DNA of 64,000 bases from an uncultured Sphingobacteriaceae bacterium (GCA_946887045.1 CAMPKC010000022.1:4292-68291); one strand, 5' to 3'. Counted from the stretch's first letter, positions 16,758 through 25,028 are shown. Notes: generated by a model from the sequence alone, not told the origin. Program-made: numbers and translations.

Positions 16758-18662
16758 TTGTCACCATATTTTCAGAAACTTTTAGATCTTCTTCACATTG
16801 AACGGGAAGCAGATCTTCGTTCTTATCAGCAATTAACACAATCCACTTCAATTGCCGACCGGCGTAGTGCAGGTTTAACCTGGTATCCGATCGCTATCCG
16901 GAACACCGAAATGAGTAGGGGCGACTATCTTACGGTTGAAGTTGAGCGAACCACGCATCAGGATGTAGCACATCAGCTTCGTTTTGGTGCTTCCGCTGTG
17001 CTTTTTTCTAATCATGATCCCAAGAATGATAGGGTAGAAGGAGTTGTTACTTTTCAGACAGGCAACCGTTTGAAAATCACTTTGCGCACAGAAGAACTTC
17101 CGGATTGGGCAAGCGATGGAAAACTTGGAGTTGAAGTCCTGTTTGATAACAACACCTACGATGAGATGCAGAGCGCTGTTAAAGAAGCCGCCAAACGGAA
17201 GGAAAACACACAGGAGGGGCAACTGATAAAAATTCTAACCGGCGAGCAAAAGCCATCTTTTAGGAGCGATATTCCATCTTTCAATGTTTCCGGACTGAAT
17301 GTATCCCAGCAAGAAAGCCTCAACAATATTCTGTCGGCACGCGAACTTGCAATTGTGCATGGTCCGCCAGGAACCGGTAAAACAACCACCCTGGTTCAGG
17401 CAATTAAAGCTTTATTTAAACAGGATGGGAAACGGATTTTGGTTGTGGCGCCCAGCAATACTGCGGTAGATTTATTAACAGAGAAGCTTGCTGACGAAGG
17501 GTTGAATGTGCTTAGGGTTGGAAATCCGGCCCGGGTATCTGATAAATTGATGTCGCTTACGCTGGATAGTAAAATGTCTGAACATAGCAGCATGAAAGAA
17601 ATCAAGGGCTTGAGAAAGCAAGCCAACGAGTTTCGAAATATGGCTCACAAGTATAAACGGAACTTCGGCAGGGCCGAACGGGAGCAGCGTAAAGCCCTGT
17701 TCGATGAGGCCCATAAAATAATGAAAGAGGTGGGTAATACTGAGCAATATATTCAGGATGATCTTTTAGCTAAGGCGGAAGTAATCACTGCCACGCTGGT
17801 AGGTTCCAACCATTATACGGTTCGTGAATTAAACTACCATACCCTGGTTATTGACGAGGCTGCGCAGGCCCTTGAACCCGCCTGTTGGATCCCAATTCTT
17901 AAAGCTCAAAAAGTAATCCTTGCCGGAGATCATTTTCAGTTATCACCTACGATAAAATCCGATCAGGCTGCAAGCAAGGGCTTAAATGTGACTTTGCTCG
18001 AAAAATGCGCTGATCTGCACCCTGAATCCGTGGTTCTTCTTCAGGAGCAATACCGCATGCATAGCGATATAATGGGTTATTCATCGCAGGTGTTTTACCA
18101 AAATAAGCTTCAGGCACACGCTAGTGTGGCTAACCATCTGATGTTTTCGGGGGATATTTCGCTGAATTTTATCGATACAGCAGGTTGTGGTTTCGACGAG
18201 AAACTTGAAGGAGCAAGTTCCACTAATCCTGACGAAGCAGTGTTTTTAATGAAACATTTGAGCAACTATGTAGATACATTAAAGGCTAGCGAAACGCTAA
18301 ATGGGTTTCCGGGTATCGCTGTCATTTCTCCTTACAAAGAACAGATCAACGTGCTCAAAGATCTGTTGGTCAACTCTCCAGTATTAATGCAACACGCTGA
18401 TAAAATATCGGTGAATACCATTGATAGTTTTCAGGGACAGGAACGGGACGTGGTTTATATCAGCCTGACACGCAGTAATCCGGAAGGAAGTATTGGATTT
18501 CTCTCCGACATCCGCCGGATGAACGTAGCAATGACCCGTGCCCGCAAGAAATTAGTTATAATCGGCGACAGTGCCACACTTTCCCGCCTGTCATTCTATG
18601 CAGATCTGATAGCTTATGCGGAGCAAAAAAGCGGATACAAAAGTGCCTGGGAATTTATGTAG
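16758..18662 (+). CDS. SF1 helicase, UPF1/IGHMBP2-like
   Basis: A 634-residue helicase. An N-terminal OB/beta-barrel-like region (about 1-170) precedes the core: motif I GPPGTGKT at residues 202-209, motif Ia VVAPSNTAVDLL, motif II DEAAQ at 366-370, motif III LAGDHFQLSPT, motif IV EQYRMH, motif V NTIDSFQGQERDVVYISLTRSN and motif VI MNVAMTRARKKL. These are all intact, so it should be an active nucleic-acid translocase of the UPF1-like subfamily, known for 5'-3' polarity in eukaryotic members. A coiled helical stretch (about 270-330) corresponds to the stalk. The start is a TTG at 16758; no ATG is better placed. Confidence 0.88.
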   Translation: MSPYFQKLLDLLHIEREADLRSYQQLTQSTSIADRRSAGLTWYPIAIRNTEMSRGDYLTVEVERTTHQDVAHQLRFGASAVLFSNHDPKNDRVEGVVTFQTGNRLKITLRTEELPDWASDGKLGVEVLFDNNTYDEMQSAVKEAAKRKENTQEGQLIKILTGEQKPSFRSDIPSFNVSGLNVSQQESLNNILSARELAIVHGPPGTGKTTTLVQAIKALFKQDGKRILVVAPSNTAVDLLTEKLADEGLNVLRVGNPARVSDKLMSLTLDSKMSEHSSMKEIKGLRKQANEFRNMAHKYKRNFGRAEREQRKALFDEAHKIMKEVGNTEQYIQDDLLAKAEVITATLVGSNHYTVRELNYHTLVIDEAAQALEPACWIPILKAQKVILAGDHFQLSPTIKSDQAASKGLNVTLLEKCADLHPESVVLLQEQYRMHSDIMGYSSQVFYQNKLQAHASVANHLMFSGDISLNFIDTAGCGFDEKLEGASSTNPDEAVFLMKHLSNYVDTLKASETLNGFPGIAVISPYKEQINVLKDLLVNSPVLMQHADKISVNTIDSFQGQERDVVYISLTRSNPEGSIGFLSDIRRMNVAMTRARKKLVIIGDSATLSRLSFYADLIAYAEQKSGYKSAWEFM

Positions 18663-18691
18663 GCATTAGTATATCCGCTCTCCTCAAATTT

Positions 18692-19453
18692 TTATCCTTT
18701 TATTACATTCAGCCATGCCTGGGCCATCAGTTCTGCGCCAGCTATACTTGGATGCACACCATCAGGAGCCCAATAAGATCCGGGAGCAGTTTTTAAGGCT
18801 TTGTCGAAGATTTTTTGGTAAGGGATGAATGCAGCATCAAATTCATTTGCCAGCTCGTGCGCAGCATTCTGATATTCTCCAAAGGCCGGAAACCACTTGT
18901 TGTCAACCGCTGACCCTAGTATTGCGAAAGGCTCTGCGATAATAAGCTTTACATCCGGCAATTTTTCTTTTGTACGCTGAAGTAATGCCCGGTAATCGTT
19001 TCTGTAAATTTCTAAAGTTCCTTTGTATCCGCTTTTCAGTAAATGCCAATAATCGTTAACACCGATCAGGATACTTAGAACATCTGGTTTCAAATCGATG
19101 GCATCCGCGTCCCAGCGTTCTGCCAATTGATATACCTTATTTCCGCTTATACCGCGGTTATAAAACCGAAGGTTTTTTGAAGGATTGTTATTCAGTAATT
19201 CGGCTGTAGCTAGAAAGGAATATCCGCCGCCCATGGCTTTTTGCGAGTTCGCATTTGTGTCGGTTCGTACGCGCCCTGCATCGGTAATAGAGTCGCCCTG
19301 AAACAAGACAACATCATCGGTTTTAAGCGTTATTTTTTTTGATTTTTGCTCTGCTATTGCAGATAAGGCTATTTCGGGAATGGTTAAAGTTGCTAAACCA
19401 CCAAGAGCAACTTTCGTTAAGAATGATCTTCTTCCGGATTGATTAGTTTTCAT
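18692..19453 (-). CDS. SGNH/GDSL-family hydrolase, Tat-type signal
   Basis: A 253-residue secreted esterase. The N-terminus has a twin-arginine-like GRRSFLTKVALGG followed by a hydrophobic stretch. SGNH blocks are present: block I LFQGDSITDAGR with nucleophile Ser55, block II Gly in NRGISGNKV, block III ILIGVNDYWH with Asn, and block V APDGVHPSIAG with the Asp-His pair. Such enzymes in Bacteroidota often deacetylate polysaccharides or hydrolyse esters; the substrate here is not evident because no carbohydrate-active gene is adjacent. Confidence 0.87.
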   Translation of the reverse strand: MKTNQSGRRSFLTKVALGGLATLTIPEIALSAIAEQKSKKITLKTDDVVLFQGDSITDAGRVRTDTNANSQKAMGGGYSFLATAELLNNNPSKNLRFYNRGISGNKVYQLAERWDADAIDLKPDVLSILIGVNDYWHLLKSGYKGTLEIYRNDYRALLQRTKEKLPDVKLIIAEPFAILGSAVDNKWFPAFGEYQNAAHELANEFDAAFIPYQKIFDKALKTAPGSYWAPDGVHPSIAGAELMAQAWLNVIKG

Positions 19454-19482
19454 CCAGCAAGTTATTAAAAACCTGATAATTT

Positions 19483-19752
19483 TTAATTATTAAGTTTTTG
19501 CTGTTTAAACCGCATTATTTCCCTTCCGATAATGGAGACCACTCCGTTCGTAAAAGGCCCGTCAATTTGCTCCCACTCGTTGTCATCGTTTAATTGAACA
19601 CAGGTAATCATGTTATCATCTTCGTATACCAAATATTGATGATACGAGGGAACAACTTTCAGCATTTGTGGACCTCTTTCGTCAATCGCAGCTTCAATGA
19701 AGAAAGCCGGATCTTTTTTAAAAGTTTTTCCCAATGGTTCCTCTTCTTCCAT
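19483..19752 (-). CDS. small acidic protein of unknown function
   Basis: An 89-residue, strongly acidic protein with no signal peptide. Pattern: a charged N-terminus, then beta-strand-like segments (MLKVVPSYHQYLVYEDDNMITCVQLNDDNEWEQIDG) and a C-terminal helix REIMRFKQQKLNN. No family recognised. It precedes the GDSL gene by 29 bp on the same strand and may be cotranscribed with it. Confidence 0.55.
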   Translation of the reverse strand: MEEEEPLGKTFKKDPAFFIEAAIDERGPQMLKVVPSYHQYLVYEDDNMITCVQLNDDNEWEQIDGPFTNGVVSIIGREIMRFKQQKLNN

Positions 19753-19822
19753 AAATACCTAAACATCAAAGCCTCAATAATTGTTGACGAGAATTATATA
19801 GAAAATTCATTTATACTTGTTT

Positions 19823-20509
19823 ATGAGATCTAAGCTAGTAATATTAACCGGTGCAGGCATTTCGGCGGAGAGCGGTCTGCAAACTTTTCGCGATTCGGAT
19901 GGGCTTTGGGAGGGATATGACGTTTACGATGTTGCCACCCCCGAAGCCTGGGAGCGTAACCCGGCTTTAGTGCAGGATTTTTATAATATGCGTCGAAAGA
20001 GTGTGCTTGAAGCTAAACCTAATGCAGCTCATTATGCGTTAACTCAGCTTGAAGATAAGTATGATGTCATTATCATCACTCAAAACGTAGATAACCTCCA
20101 TGAACGCGCAGGTTCCAAAAATGTGATTCATCTGCATGGTGTAATCACTAAATCACAATCGAGTATCAATGCAGATTTAGTTTACGATATTGAAGGCTGG
20201 GAACTGAAGATGGGAGAGACCTGTGAATTAGGGTCGCAGCTCCGTCCGCATGTTGTATGGTTCGGCGAGGCAGTGCCTATGATCGAAAACGCTATTCAAA
20301 TTGCATCGCAAGCAGATATTTTTGTAATTATCGGTACATCTTTGGCAGTTTACCCTGCCGCAAGTTTGATAGATTATGTACCTTATTCTTCTCCTAAAAT
20401 TATAATTGACCCCCATACAGCTCCGGTTGGAGGCATTCATGATTTGAAAATCATAAGGGAAACGGCCGGGACGGGTGTTCCCAAGCTTGTGCAGGAGCTT
20501 TTAATTTAA
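19823..20509 (+). CDS. cobB: SIR2-family NAD-dependent protein deacylase
   Basis: A 228-residue sirtuin core: GAGISAESGLQTFR (residues 10-23), ITQNVDNLHERAGS with the ribose-binding Asn-Asp pair, catalytic His105 in HLHGV, and HVVWFGEAVP. A Tyr54-x-x-Arg57 pair (FYNMRR) matches the class III signature that favours acidic acyl groups such as succinyl-lysine. The region that normally holds four zinc cysteines has only one Cys (Cys134), so the zinc ribbon is lost. The ATG at 19823 is preferred over a TTG two codons earlier. It converges with the NtrC-type gene through a shared terminator. Confidence 0.87.
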   Translation: MRSKLVILTGAGISAESGLQTFRDSDGLWEGYDVYDVATPEAWERNPALVQDFYNMRRKSVLEAKPNAAHYALTQLEDKYDVIIITQNVDNLHERAGSKNVIHLHGVITKSQSSINADLVYDIEGWELKMGETCELGSQLRPHVVWFGEAVPMIENAIQIASQADIFVIIGTSLAVYPAASLIDYVPYSSPKIIIDPHTAPVGGIHDLKIIRETAGTGVPKLVQELLI

Positions 20510-20550
20510 TATGGAAGGCTGTCTCAGGTATGAGACAGCCTTCCATATTA
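20507..20550. terminator. bidirectional terminator joining two stop codons
   Basis: A perfect 20-bp stem (20507-20526 with 20531-20550) and a GGTA tetraloop. The outermost bases of the stem are the TAA of the sirtuin gene on one side and the complement of the response-regulator stop on the other. T/A-rich ends serve both strands. Confidence 0.85.
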
Positions 20551-21948
20551 TTGCTCGTTTCTTTTCAATCCGTATTTTTCGATTTTACTGTACAGGTGAC
20601 TCCGTTGAATGTCAATATCATCAGCAGTTTTAGACACGTTCCAGTTGTTTTTCTCAAGCTTATATTTGATATACTCTTTTTCAGCATAATCTTTATATTC
20701 CTGGAAGCTGGCAAATTGATCGTAATTGGTTGAAGGTTGAGCCTGTGTCGCAGGAGTAGTTCCTGTTGCATGACTTACAGGCTGAGCTGCAGAAGGATTG
20801 GCAAAGGTGCGTACATCACTCTCAGTAATTACTTTATCACTCAGGATGATCAACCTCTCAACCATGTTTCGCAGCTCGCGGATATTTCCCGTCCATGGAA
20901 GGGCTTTCAACGTTTCCATAGCTCCTTCACTAAACTTCTTGGTCGGCATTCCGTACTCATTGCAAATTTCTTCGCAAAAGTTTCCAGCAATTAGTGGAAT
21001 ATCGTCCTTCCGCTCGGCTAAAGAAGGTACGTGAATCAGAATTACACTTAGGCGATGAAACAAGTCCATCCTAAAGTTTCCTTCTTCAATTTCTTTTAAC
21101 AGATCTTTATTGGTAGCCGCAACAACACGCACATCAACATCAATTTCTTTTTCTCCGCCAACTCGTGTTATTTTGTTTTCCTGCAAGGCACGTAGCACTT
21201 TGGCCTGAGCAGAAAGGCTCATGTCGCCAATTTCATCCAGAAATAACGTGCCCCCGTTTGCTTGTTCGAACTTGCCTATCCGTTGTTTAACGGCCGAGGT
21301 GAATGAACCCTTCTCGTGACCAAATAATTCGCTTTCTATTAATTCGGAAGGTATAGCAGCACAATTTACTTCGATAATGGGGCCATTTGACCTATGCGAT
21401 TTTTCATGAAGCCAGCGGGCTACCAGCTCTTTCCCGCTACCATTTGCTCCGGTAATTAAAACCCTCGCATCCGTGGGGGCAACCCTGTCGATCGTATCTT
21501 TAATTTTTCTGATGGCCGGCGAATCACCGAGCATCTCTCTGACCTTGCTTACTTTCCTTTTTAAAACTTTAGCCTCGGTTACAAGGTTCCCTCTTTCAAG
21601 GGCGTTTCGCACGGTAATTAATAGTCTGTTTAGATCAGGTGGTTTTGAAATGAAATCGTAAGCTCCTTTTTTACTGGCTTCGACTGCGGTTTCGATGGTT
21701 CCATGACCGGAGATCATAATGAAAGGGATGTCGGGTTTAACGGCGAGTGCTTCAGAAAGCACTTCCATTCCATCCATTTTATTCATTTTGATATCACAAA
21801 GAACCAGATCGTAATTGTCTTTTTTTATCCGGTCCAGTCCTTCAATCCCATTATCTACATCTTCAACTTCATAATCTTCGTACTCAAGTATTTCTCGCAG
21901 CGTGTTGCGAATAGCGCGTTCGTCGTCAACAATTAGAATTTTTGCCAT
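20548..21948 (-). CDS. NtrC-family response regulator (REC-AAA+-Fis HTH)
   Basis: A 466-residue regulator: receiver domain with phospho-acceptor Asp52, AAA+ domain with Walker A GANGSGKE (167-174) and Walker [10 protein letters not shown] (234-242), and a Fis-type HTH in the last 35 residues ([21 protein letters not shown]). The loop that contacts sigma-54 reads GSFTSA (214-219) in place of the consensus GAFTGA, keeping G, F, T and A. It would be expected to activate sigma-54 promoters when phosphorylated, but the altered loop leaves this open. No partner kinase is adjacent. The C-terminal linker is Ala/Thr/Gln rich. Confidence 0.88.
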   Translation of the reverse strand: MAKILIVDDERAIRNTLREILEYEDYEVEDVDNGIEGLDRIKKDNYDLVLCDIKMNKMDGMEVLSEALAVKPDIPFIMISGHGTIETAVEASKKGAYDFISKPPDLNRLLITVRNALERGNLVTEAKVLKRKVSKVREMLGDSPAIRKIKDTIDRVAPTDARVLITGANGSGKELVARWLHEKSHRSNGPIIEVNCAAIPSELIESELFGHEKGSFTSAVKQRIGKFEQANGGTLFLDEIGDMSLSAQAKVLRALQENKITRVGGEKEIDVDVRVVAATNKDLLKEIEEGNFRMDLFHRLSVILIHVPSLAERKDDIPLIAGNFCEEICNEYGMPTKKFSEGAMETLKALPWTGNIRELRNMVERLIILSDKVITESDVRTFANPSAAQPVSHATGTTPATQAQPSTNYDQFASFQEYKDYAEKEYIKYKLEKNNWNVSKTADDIDIQRSHLYSKIEKYGLKRNEQ

Positions 21949-22003
21949 AATGATTCTTAAGCTTTCAAACGCAATGTCAGCATAATTGTTTGCTTATTGT
22001 ATA

Positions 22004-22011
22004 CAAATATA
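22004..22011 (-). promoter_or_regulatory. candidate -7 box (TATATTTG) of the NtrC-type gene
   Basis: Minus-strand TATATTTG matches TANNTTTG about 55 nt before the ATG at 21948. It overlaps a small palindrome TTGTATACAA (21997-22006). Confidence 0.35.
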
Positions 22012-22060
22012 TACAGTTTGGGAAAAAATATTTTGAGCTTGCTGCGTTTGAGAATTACAA

Positions 22061-22090
22061 AAAGAAAGCCCTTCCCTGAGGGAAGAGCTT
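22061..22090 (-). terminator. terminator of rnpB
   Basis: On the minus strand AAGCTCTTCCC-TCA-GGGAAGGGCTT (one G-U wobble) followed by a T-rich tract, 10 nt beyond the RNase P RNA 3' end. Confidence 0.75.
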
Positions 22091-22099
22091 AATAAGTTT

Positions 22100-22475
22100 C
22101 ACAGGCCTGTAAGCCGGGTTCTGTTCCGTAAACGGTTTCTATCATTTATCTGGTTGTACCATTGCTGGCACAATCTAACGGCCTACCCATCCCGACAAAA
22201 GATTTTCATCTTTAAGGAGCGAGCAACTCCTGGTTCGGGACTTATTTGGCCTTTCAACTCCCGGGGTTTACCGCGATGCATGTCGCCATACAAAGCCGTG
22301 AGCTCTTACCTCACGTTTTCACCTTTTCCCCGATTTGCACCAGGGTAGTTTATTTTCTGTGGCACTTTCCGTCTTCCGATAAATCGGAATCCTTCCCGTT
22401 AGGAAGCGAGATGCTCTGTGTTGCCCGGACTTTCCTCCATTCTCCAAATAGAGAACAGCGATAGAACAACCTGTG
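22100..22475 (-). ncRNA. rnpB: RNase P RNA, bacterial class A
   Basis: Minus-strand RNA of about 376 nt. It carries the universally conserved GAGGAAAGTCCGGGC near its 5' end (22425-22440 region) and the conserved 3' element ACAGAACCCGGCTTA that pairs in P4/J. The ends CACAGG and CCTGTG close helix P1. It is the catalytic RNA that removes tRNA 5' leaders together with RnpA. It is preceded by a well-placed -7 box and followed by a terminator, so it is an independent transcript. All protein-like frames inside it are spurious. Confidence 0.95.
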
Positions 22476-22479
22476 AATA

Positions 22480-22487
22480 CAAAGGTA
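22480..22487 (-). promoter_or_regulatory. -7 promoter box of rnpB (TACCTTTG)
   Basis: Minus-strand TACCTTTG exactly matches TANNTTTG, ending 4 nt before helix P1 of RNase P RNA. It fills the only gap between rnpB and the stop codon of the gene upstream. The -33 element would fall inside that gene and is not a clear TTG. Confidence 0.6.
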
Positions 22488-22488
22488 A

Positions 22489-22737
22489 CTAATATTCGTG
22501 ACGCTGATAAGCTGCTTTGAAATCTAAAGCCATTATTTTAAACCGCTCTACTACGGTGGCTATAAATTGCTCATCAAGAATTTCAAAAACACTGTTTGCT
22601 CCGTCTAAAAGGTCAATTTCCGATAGTTTGTAAGTTTGTTCGAGCACACCCTGCTCAAACTTTACAATGTATTTCATATTCATAGAAAATATGGTGATCT
22701 TACAATCATCGCGTGGTAATTCGGCTACTACTCTCAT
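22489..22737 (-). CDS. conserved small protein of unknown function
   Basis: An 82-residue protein without signal peptide: MRVVAELPRDDCKITIFSMNMKYIVKFE at the start looks like beta strands, followed by EQTYKLSEIDLLDGANSVFEILDEQFIATVVERFKIMALDF and a basic end. I recall close counterparts in other Sphingobacteriaceae but no function. The start at 22737 overlaps the 3' end of the CrtA-like gene by 32 bp in another frame, and an internal start at Met18 or Met20 would avoid this. rnpB begins 13 bp after the stop. Confidence 0.6.
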   Translation of the reverse strand: MRVVAELPRDDCKITIFSMNMKYIVKFEQGVLEQTYKLSEIDLLDGANSVFEILDEQFIATVVERFKIMALDFKAAYQRHEY

Positions 22738-23440
22738 CCGTACATTTAAAAATCTGTTCTAAAGGATCACTGCCCTTTAATGTTCCAAAGCTAGCGATCG
22801 GTTTAAATCTGGCAAATAATTCTTCACTATACCAGTTTTCATTCCGTGTTTTTTTTATCACTTCTTTATGTTCTTCAGACTGATACGCAAAGGCTTTCAC
22901 ATCATCCAGACTCTGCCACACAGAAAACGTAGCTTGCCGGTAAAATGGTGCTTCACCTACACCAAACGACGTAATATAGCCTTTTGAATTCAGCATCAAC
23001 GTTGCTACTTTGTCAACATTACACCAAAAGTTTTTTAAGCGGTTAAACCGGATTGTAGCGCGGGTTAAAACAGCTACCGGTCCATTGTACGCAGAATTGT
23101 TCGCTTTTCCAAAGGGTTCCCGGCCATCCCATAGTCCGTGGCTTGTAAGCGGCATGCACAAGATGGTATAGGTTTCTGTGGCAAATGTTCTCCACCAGGC
23201 AGAAACGAACGATTTCTTATAAAAGGCAGTGAAAGATTCTTCAGAATCCCAAACAGTTAGAAGGCCCCATTGCTGAAAATCCGCTTGTTGGTCAAAAGTT
23301 CCATTTTTCCCGCTTCCAAGTAATTTCCAAAAACTGCATTTTTTATTCAGCGACAGGGGAATACGATGAATAGCCATCGCCAGAACGGCAAAAGGGATTT
23401 TTATTTTTGAATACCTGATTATGGTTAGAGCAACAAACAT
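22706..23440 (-). CDS. CrtA-like (spheroidene monooxygenase family) protein
   Basis: A 244-residue protein that matches the CrtA family in order: LSLNKKCSFWKLLGSGKNGTF near residues 30-50, LLTVWDSEESFTAF, GPVAVLTRATIRFNRLKNFW, FGVGEAPFYRQATFSVW, and the closing WYSEELFARF. CrtA enzymes are heme-containing oxygenases that add keto groups to acyclic carotenoids. No other carotenoid gene is in the window, so substrate and pathway are inferred only from family. A 9-bp inverted repeat lies directly upstream of the start. Confidence 0.75.
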   Translation of the reverse strand: MFVALTIIRYSKIKIPFAVLAMAIHRIPLSLNKKCSFWKLLGSGKNGTFDQQADFQQWGLLTVWDSEESFTAFYKKSFVSAWWRTFATETYTILCMPLTSHGLWDGREPFGKANNSAYNGPVAVLTRATIRFNRLKNFWCNVDKVATLMLNSKGYITSFGVGEAPFYRQATFSVWQSLDDVKAFAYQSEEHKEVIKKTRNENWYSEELFARFKPIASFGTLKGSDPLEQIFKCTDESSSRITTR

Positions 23441-23466
23441 GAATGCGATTTAGGAAAAATAAATTT

Positions 23467-23491
23467 CAAATCAGAATCAGGATCTGATTTG
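23467..23491. promoter_or_regulatory. inverted repeat upstream of the CrtA-like gene
   Basis: Perfect 9-bp arms CAAATCAGA/TCTGATTTG separated by 7 nt, 26 bp upstream of the CrtA-like ATG. It could be an operator; no regulator gene is adjacent. Confidence 0.4.
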
Positions 23492-23500
23492 TGACAAAAC

Positions 23501-23530
23501 GAAAAAGACCGGATAAATCCGGCCTCTTTC
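23501..23530 (-). terminator. terminator after the YtxH gene
   Basis: Minus-strand stem of 14 bp (core GGCCGGAT/ATCCGGTC with two G-U wobbles) and a 2-nt loop, followed by TTTTTC. It lies 20 bp beyond the YtxH stop. Confidence 0.65.
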
Positions 23531-23549
23531 TACACAAAAATTACAGGAA

Positions 23550-23750
23550 TTATATGCTGTTTGCCTTGTCCTTAACGCTGGCAATTGTTTCGTTTGCTTT
23601 AACTTTGACCGAATCGCTGATGTCTTTTAATTTTTCCGCTAAAGAATCAGTCGTTTTTTTTCCTTCTTCAGTTCCGAAAAGATACCAGGCGGCCGCGCCT
23701 ATAGCTACTCCAGCAAGTAATAGAGCAGGCAATTTTGAATTATTTGTCAT
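23550..23750 (-). CDS. YtxH-domain small membrane protein
   Basis: A 66-residue protein starting MTNNSKLPALLLAGVAIGAAAWYLFGTEEGKK: a single Gly/Ala-rich membrane helix followed by a Ser/Lys/Asp-rich amphipathic helix (DSLAEKLKDISDSVKVKANETIASVKDKANS) with short repeats. This is the YtxH (general stress protein) layout. In Bacteroidota these accompany stress-response genes; ferritin upstream is consistent with that. The ATG at 23750 was chosen over an upstream frame extension because the membrane helix begins there. Confidence 0.78.
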   Translation of the reverse strand: MTNNSKLPALLLAGVAIGAAAWYLFGTEEGKKTTDSLAEKLKDISDSVKVKANETIASVKDKANSI

Positions 23751-23822
23751 GTTTATAGGATTTAGAGTGTTTATTAATAAAGTCTTTCTAATCCAAAAGG
23801 TTTCAAAAAAGCACAAAAAATT

Positions 23823-23878
23823 AAAGGCTGTCAAAATCCATATTTGCAACGCAATGTCTGGATTTTTTGACAGCCTTT
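23823..23878 (-). terminator. terminator after the ferritin gene
   Basis: Long hairpin: AAAGGCTGTCAAAA-TCCA pairs with its complement (a 2-nt bulge) around an 18-nt loop that itself contains TTGC/GCAA. Minus-strand T-tract follows at 23822-23815. Confidence 0.65.
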
Positions 23879-23899
23879 TAAGCTCTGTTAACTGAGGCT

Positions 23900-24436
23900 T
23901 TATTCTTCTCCTGTATCGCCGTAGCTTACTTTAGGTATATGCTTATCAATTTGCCAGCGACCGGTTCCATCTTCGCCAATCACATCAAATAGTTCAAGTA
24001 TTCTGCGGGCTACATATTCTTCTTCAATCTGTTCTTTTAAGAACCATTGAACAAATTCGAATGTTGTAAAGTCTTTCAACTTCAGACATTGATCTGCTAT
24101 GCGATTAAATTGACCTGTTACTTTTATTTCTTGTTGCAGCGCTAGTTCAAACACACCTCTGAAGGAATCAAATTCCTGAGGGATATTAATAACTTCAGGA
24201 GAGATAGCTCTGCCACCCAGGTCGTTTATGTATTTGAAAATTTTGAGCATGTGACCACGCTCTTCATTAGATTGCTTTTCTAAATAGCCTGCACTGTTAT
24301 CAAATCCATTGCGATTGCAATAAGACGCCATAGATAAATATACTGCAGAAGAATATGCTTCGGTTTTTATTTGTTCGTTTAAAAGGTTTTCAATTTCTTC
24401 TGAAAGAGAAGTCCTTAATCTGAGAAGATCTTTCAT
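23900..24436 (-). CDS. ftnA: ferritin
   Basis: A 178-residue non-heme ferritin with four-helix di-iron signatures: the first-helix Glu in EAYSSAVYLSMASYC, EERGHMLKIFKYINDLGG with the E-x2-H pair, ELALQQEIKVTGQ, and FVQWFLKEQIEEEYVARRIL. The ferroxidase ligands are therefore intact. It stores iron as ferric mineral in a 24-mer cage and protects against Fenton chemistry. The ATG at 24436 is preferred to one two codons upstream. It is monocistronic with its own terminator. Confidence 0.93.
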   Translation of the reverse strand: MKDLLRLRTSLSEEIENLLNEQIKTEAYSSAVYLSMASYCNRNGFDNSAGYLEKQSNEERGHMLKIFKYINDLGGRAISPEVINIPQEFDSFRGVFELALQQEIKVTGQFNRIADQCLKLKDFTTFEFVQWFLKEQIEEEYVARRILELFDVIGEDGTGRWQIDKHIPKVSYGDTGEE

Positions 24437-24520
24437 AATCAAGTATGTTGTTATGCTAATTTACGATTTTAACAGCAATTAGTAACAAAAGTGATTCTTA
24501 AAATCTAATACAGATTTAAT

Positions 24521-24883
24521 CTAAATATGAAATACCTGAGGTTTAAGGCATTCGCAAAGCACGCTATGAAGATGTAATGAAAATTTAGCTCCTGAAAGTA
24601 AATTTTTCAAGTCGATAACGTCAGTTAAAGTTAATACAAAACAACGGTCTGAATAGGGAGGCATTAAAACCGTAACATCTGTAACAGATGAGGAAGAGAA
24701 AATCATTTCCTCTAAATCTATGCTGTTAACCCGTTTTATAAAGTCCAGAAAATTAGTCGCTTTAAACGAGGAAGTTACTCCTGCGTACGCTAAAAGATAA
24801 GTATTTGTTTTATTACATTGAGATACAGAACCGTGTTCCGTTCTAAAAACTTCTACTATTTCGACACAATTATTCTGTTTCAT
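24521..24883 (-). CDS. conserved protein, possibly DUF6686-like
   Basis: A 120-residue protein without signal peptide. The pattern HGSVSQCNKTNTYLLAYAGVTSSFKATNFLDFIKRVNSIDLEEM, then CFVLTLTDVIDLKNLL, resembles the small Bacteroidota family DUF6686 (a short Cys motif, a hydrophobic strand and an F-x2-F-x3-V helix), but I am not certain. The usual paired cysteines are reduced to one at the N-terminal site. A good promoter (TTG, 20 nt, TAAATTTG) precedes it. Confidence 0.55.
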   Translation of the reverse strand: MKQNNCVEIVEVFRTEHGSVSQCNKTNTYLLAYAGVTSSFKATNFLDFIKRVNSIDLEEMIFSSSSVTDVTVLMPPYSDRCFVLTLTDVIDLKNLLSGAKFSLHLHSVLCECLKPQVFHI

Positions 24884-24899
24884 CTAAAACTCTATGTCG

Positions 24900-24930
24900 C
24901 AAATTTACACATTGTTTATAATTAGTCCAA
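24900..24930 (-). promoter_or_regulatory. Bacteroidota-type promoter (TTG-N20-TAAATTTG)
   Basis: On the minus strand TTG (24930-24928), 20 nt, then TAAATTTG (24907-24900), 17 nt before the ATG at 24883. Both elements match the sigma-A consensus of the phylum. Confidence 0.55.
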
Positions 24931-25028
24931 ATAAGAATGAAAATTATTGAAGAGAACTCCTTTTGTGTTCAATTCTCAAATCTCATCTCTCGAATCTCCC
25001 ATCTATGTTTCTGTCTCAAAATCTCCTT

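Noticed and set aside
22154..22464. Protein-like frames opposite RNase P RNA
   Set aside because: They lie inside the conserved structured RNA and show no protein homology.
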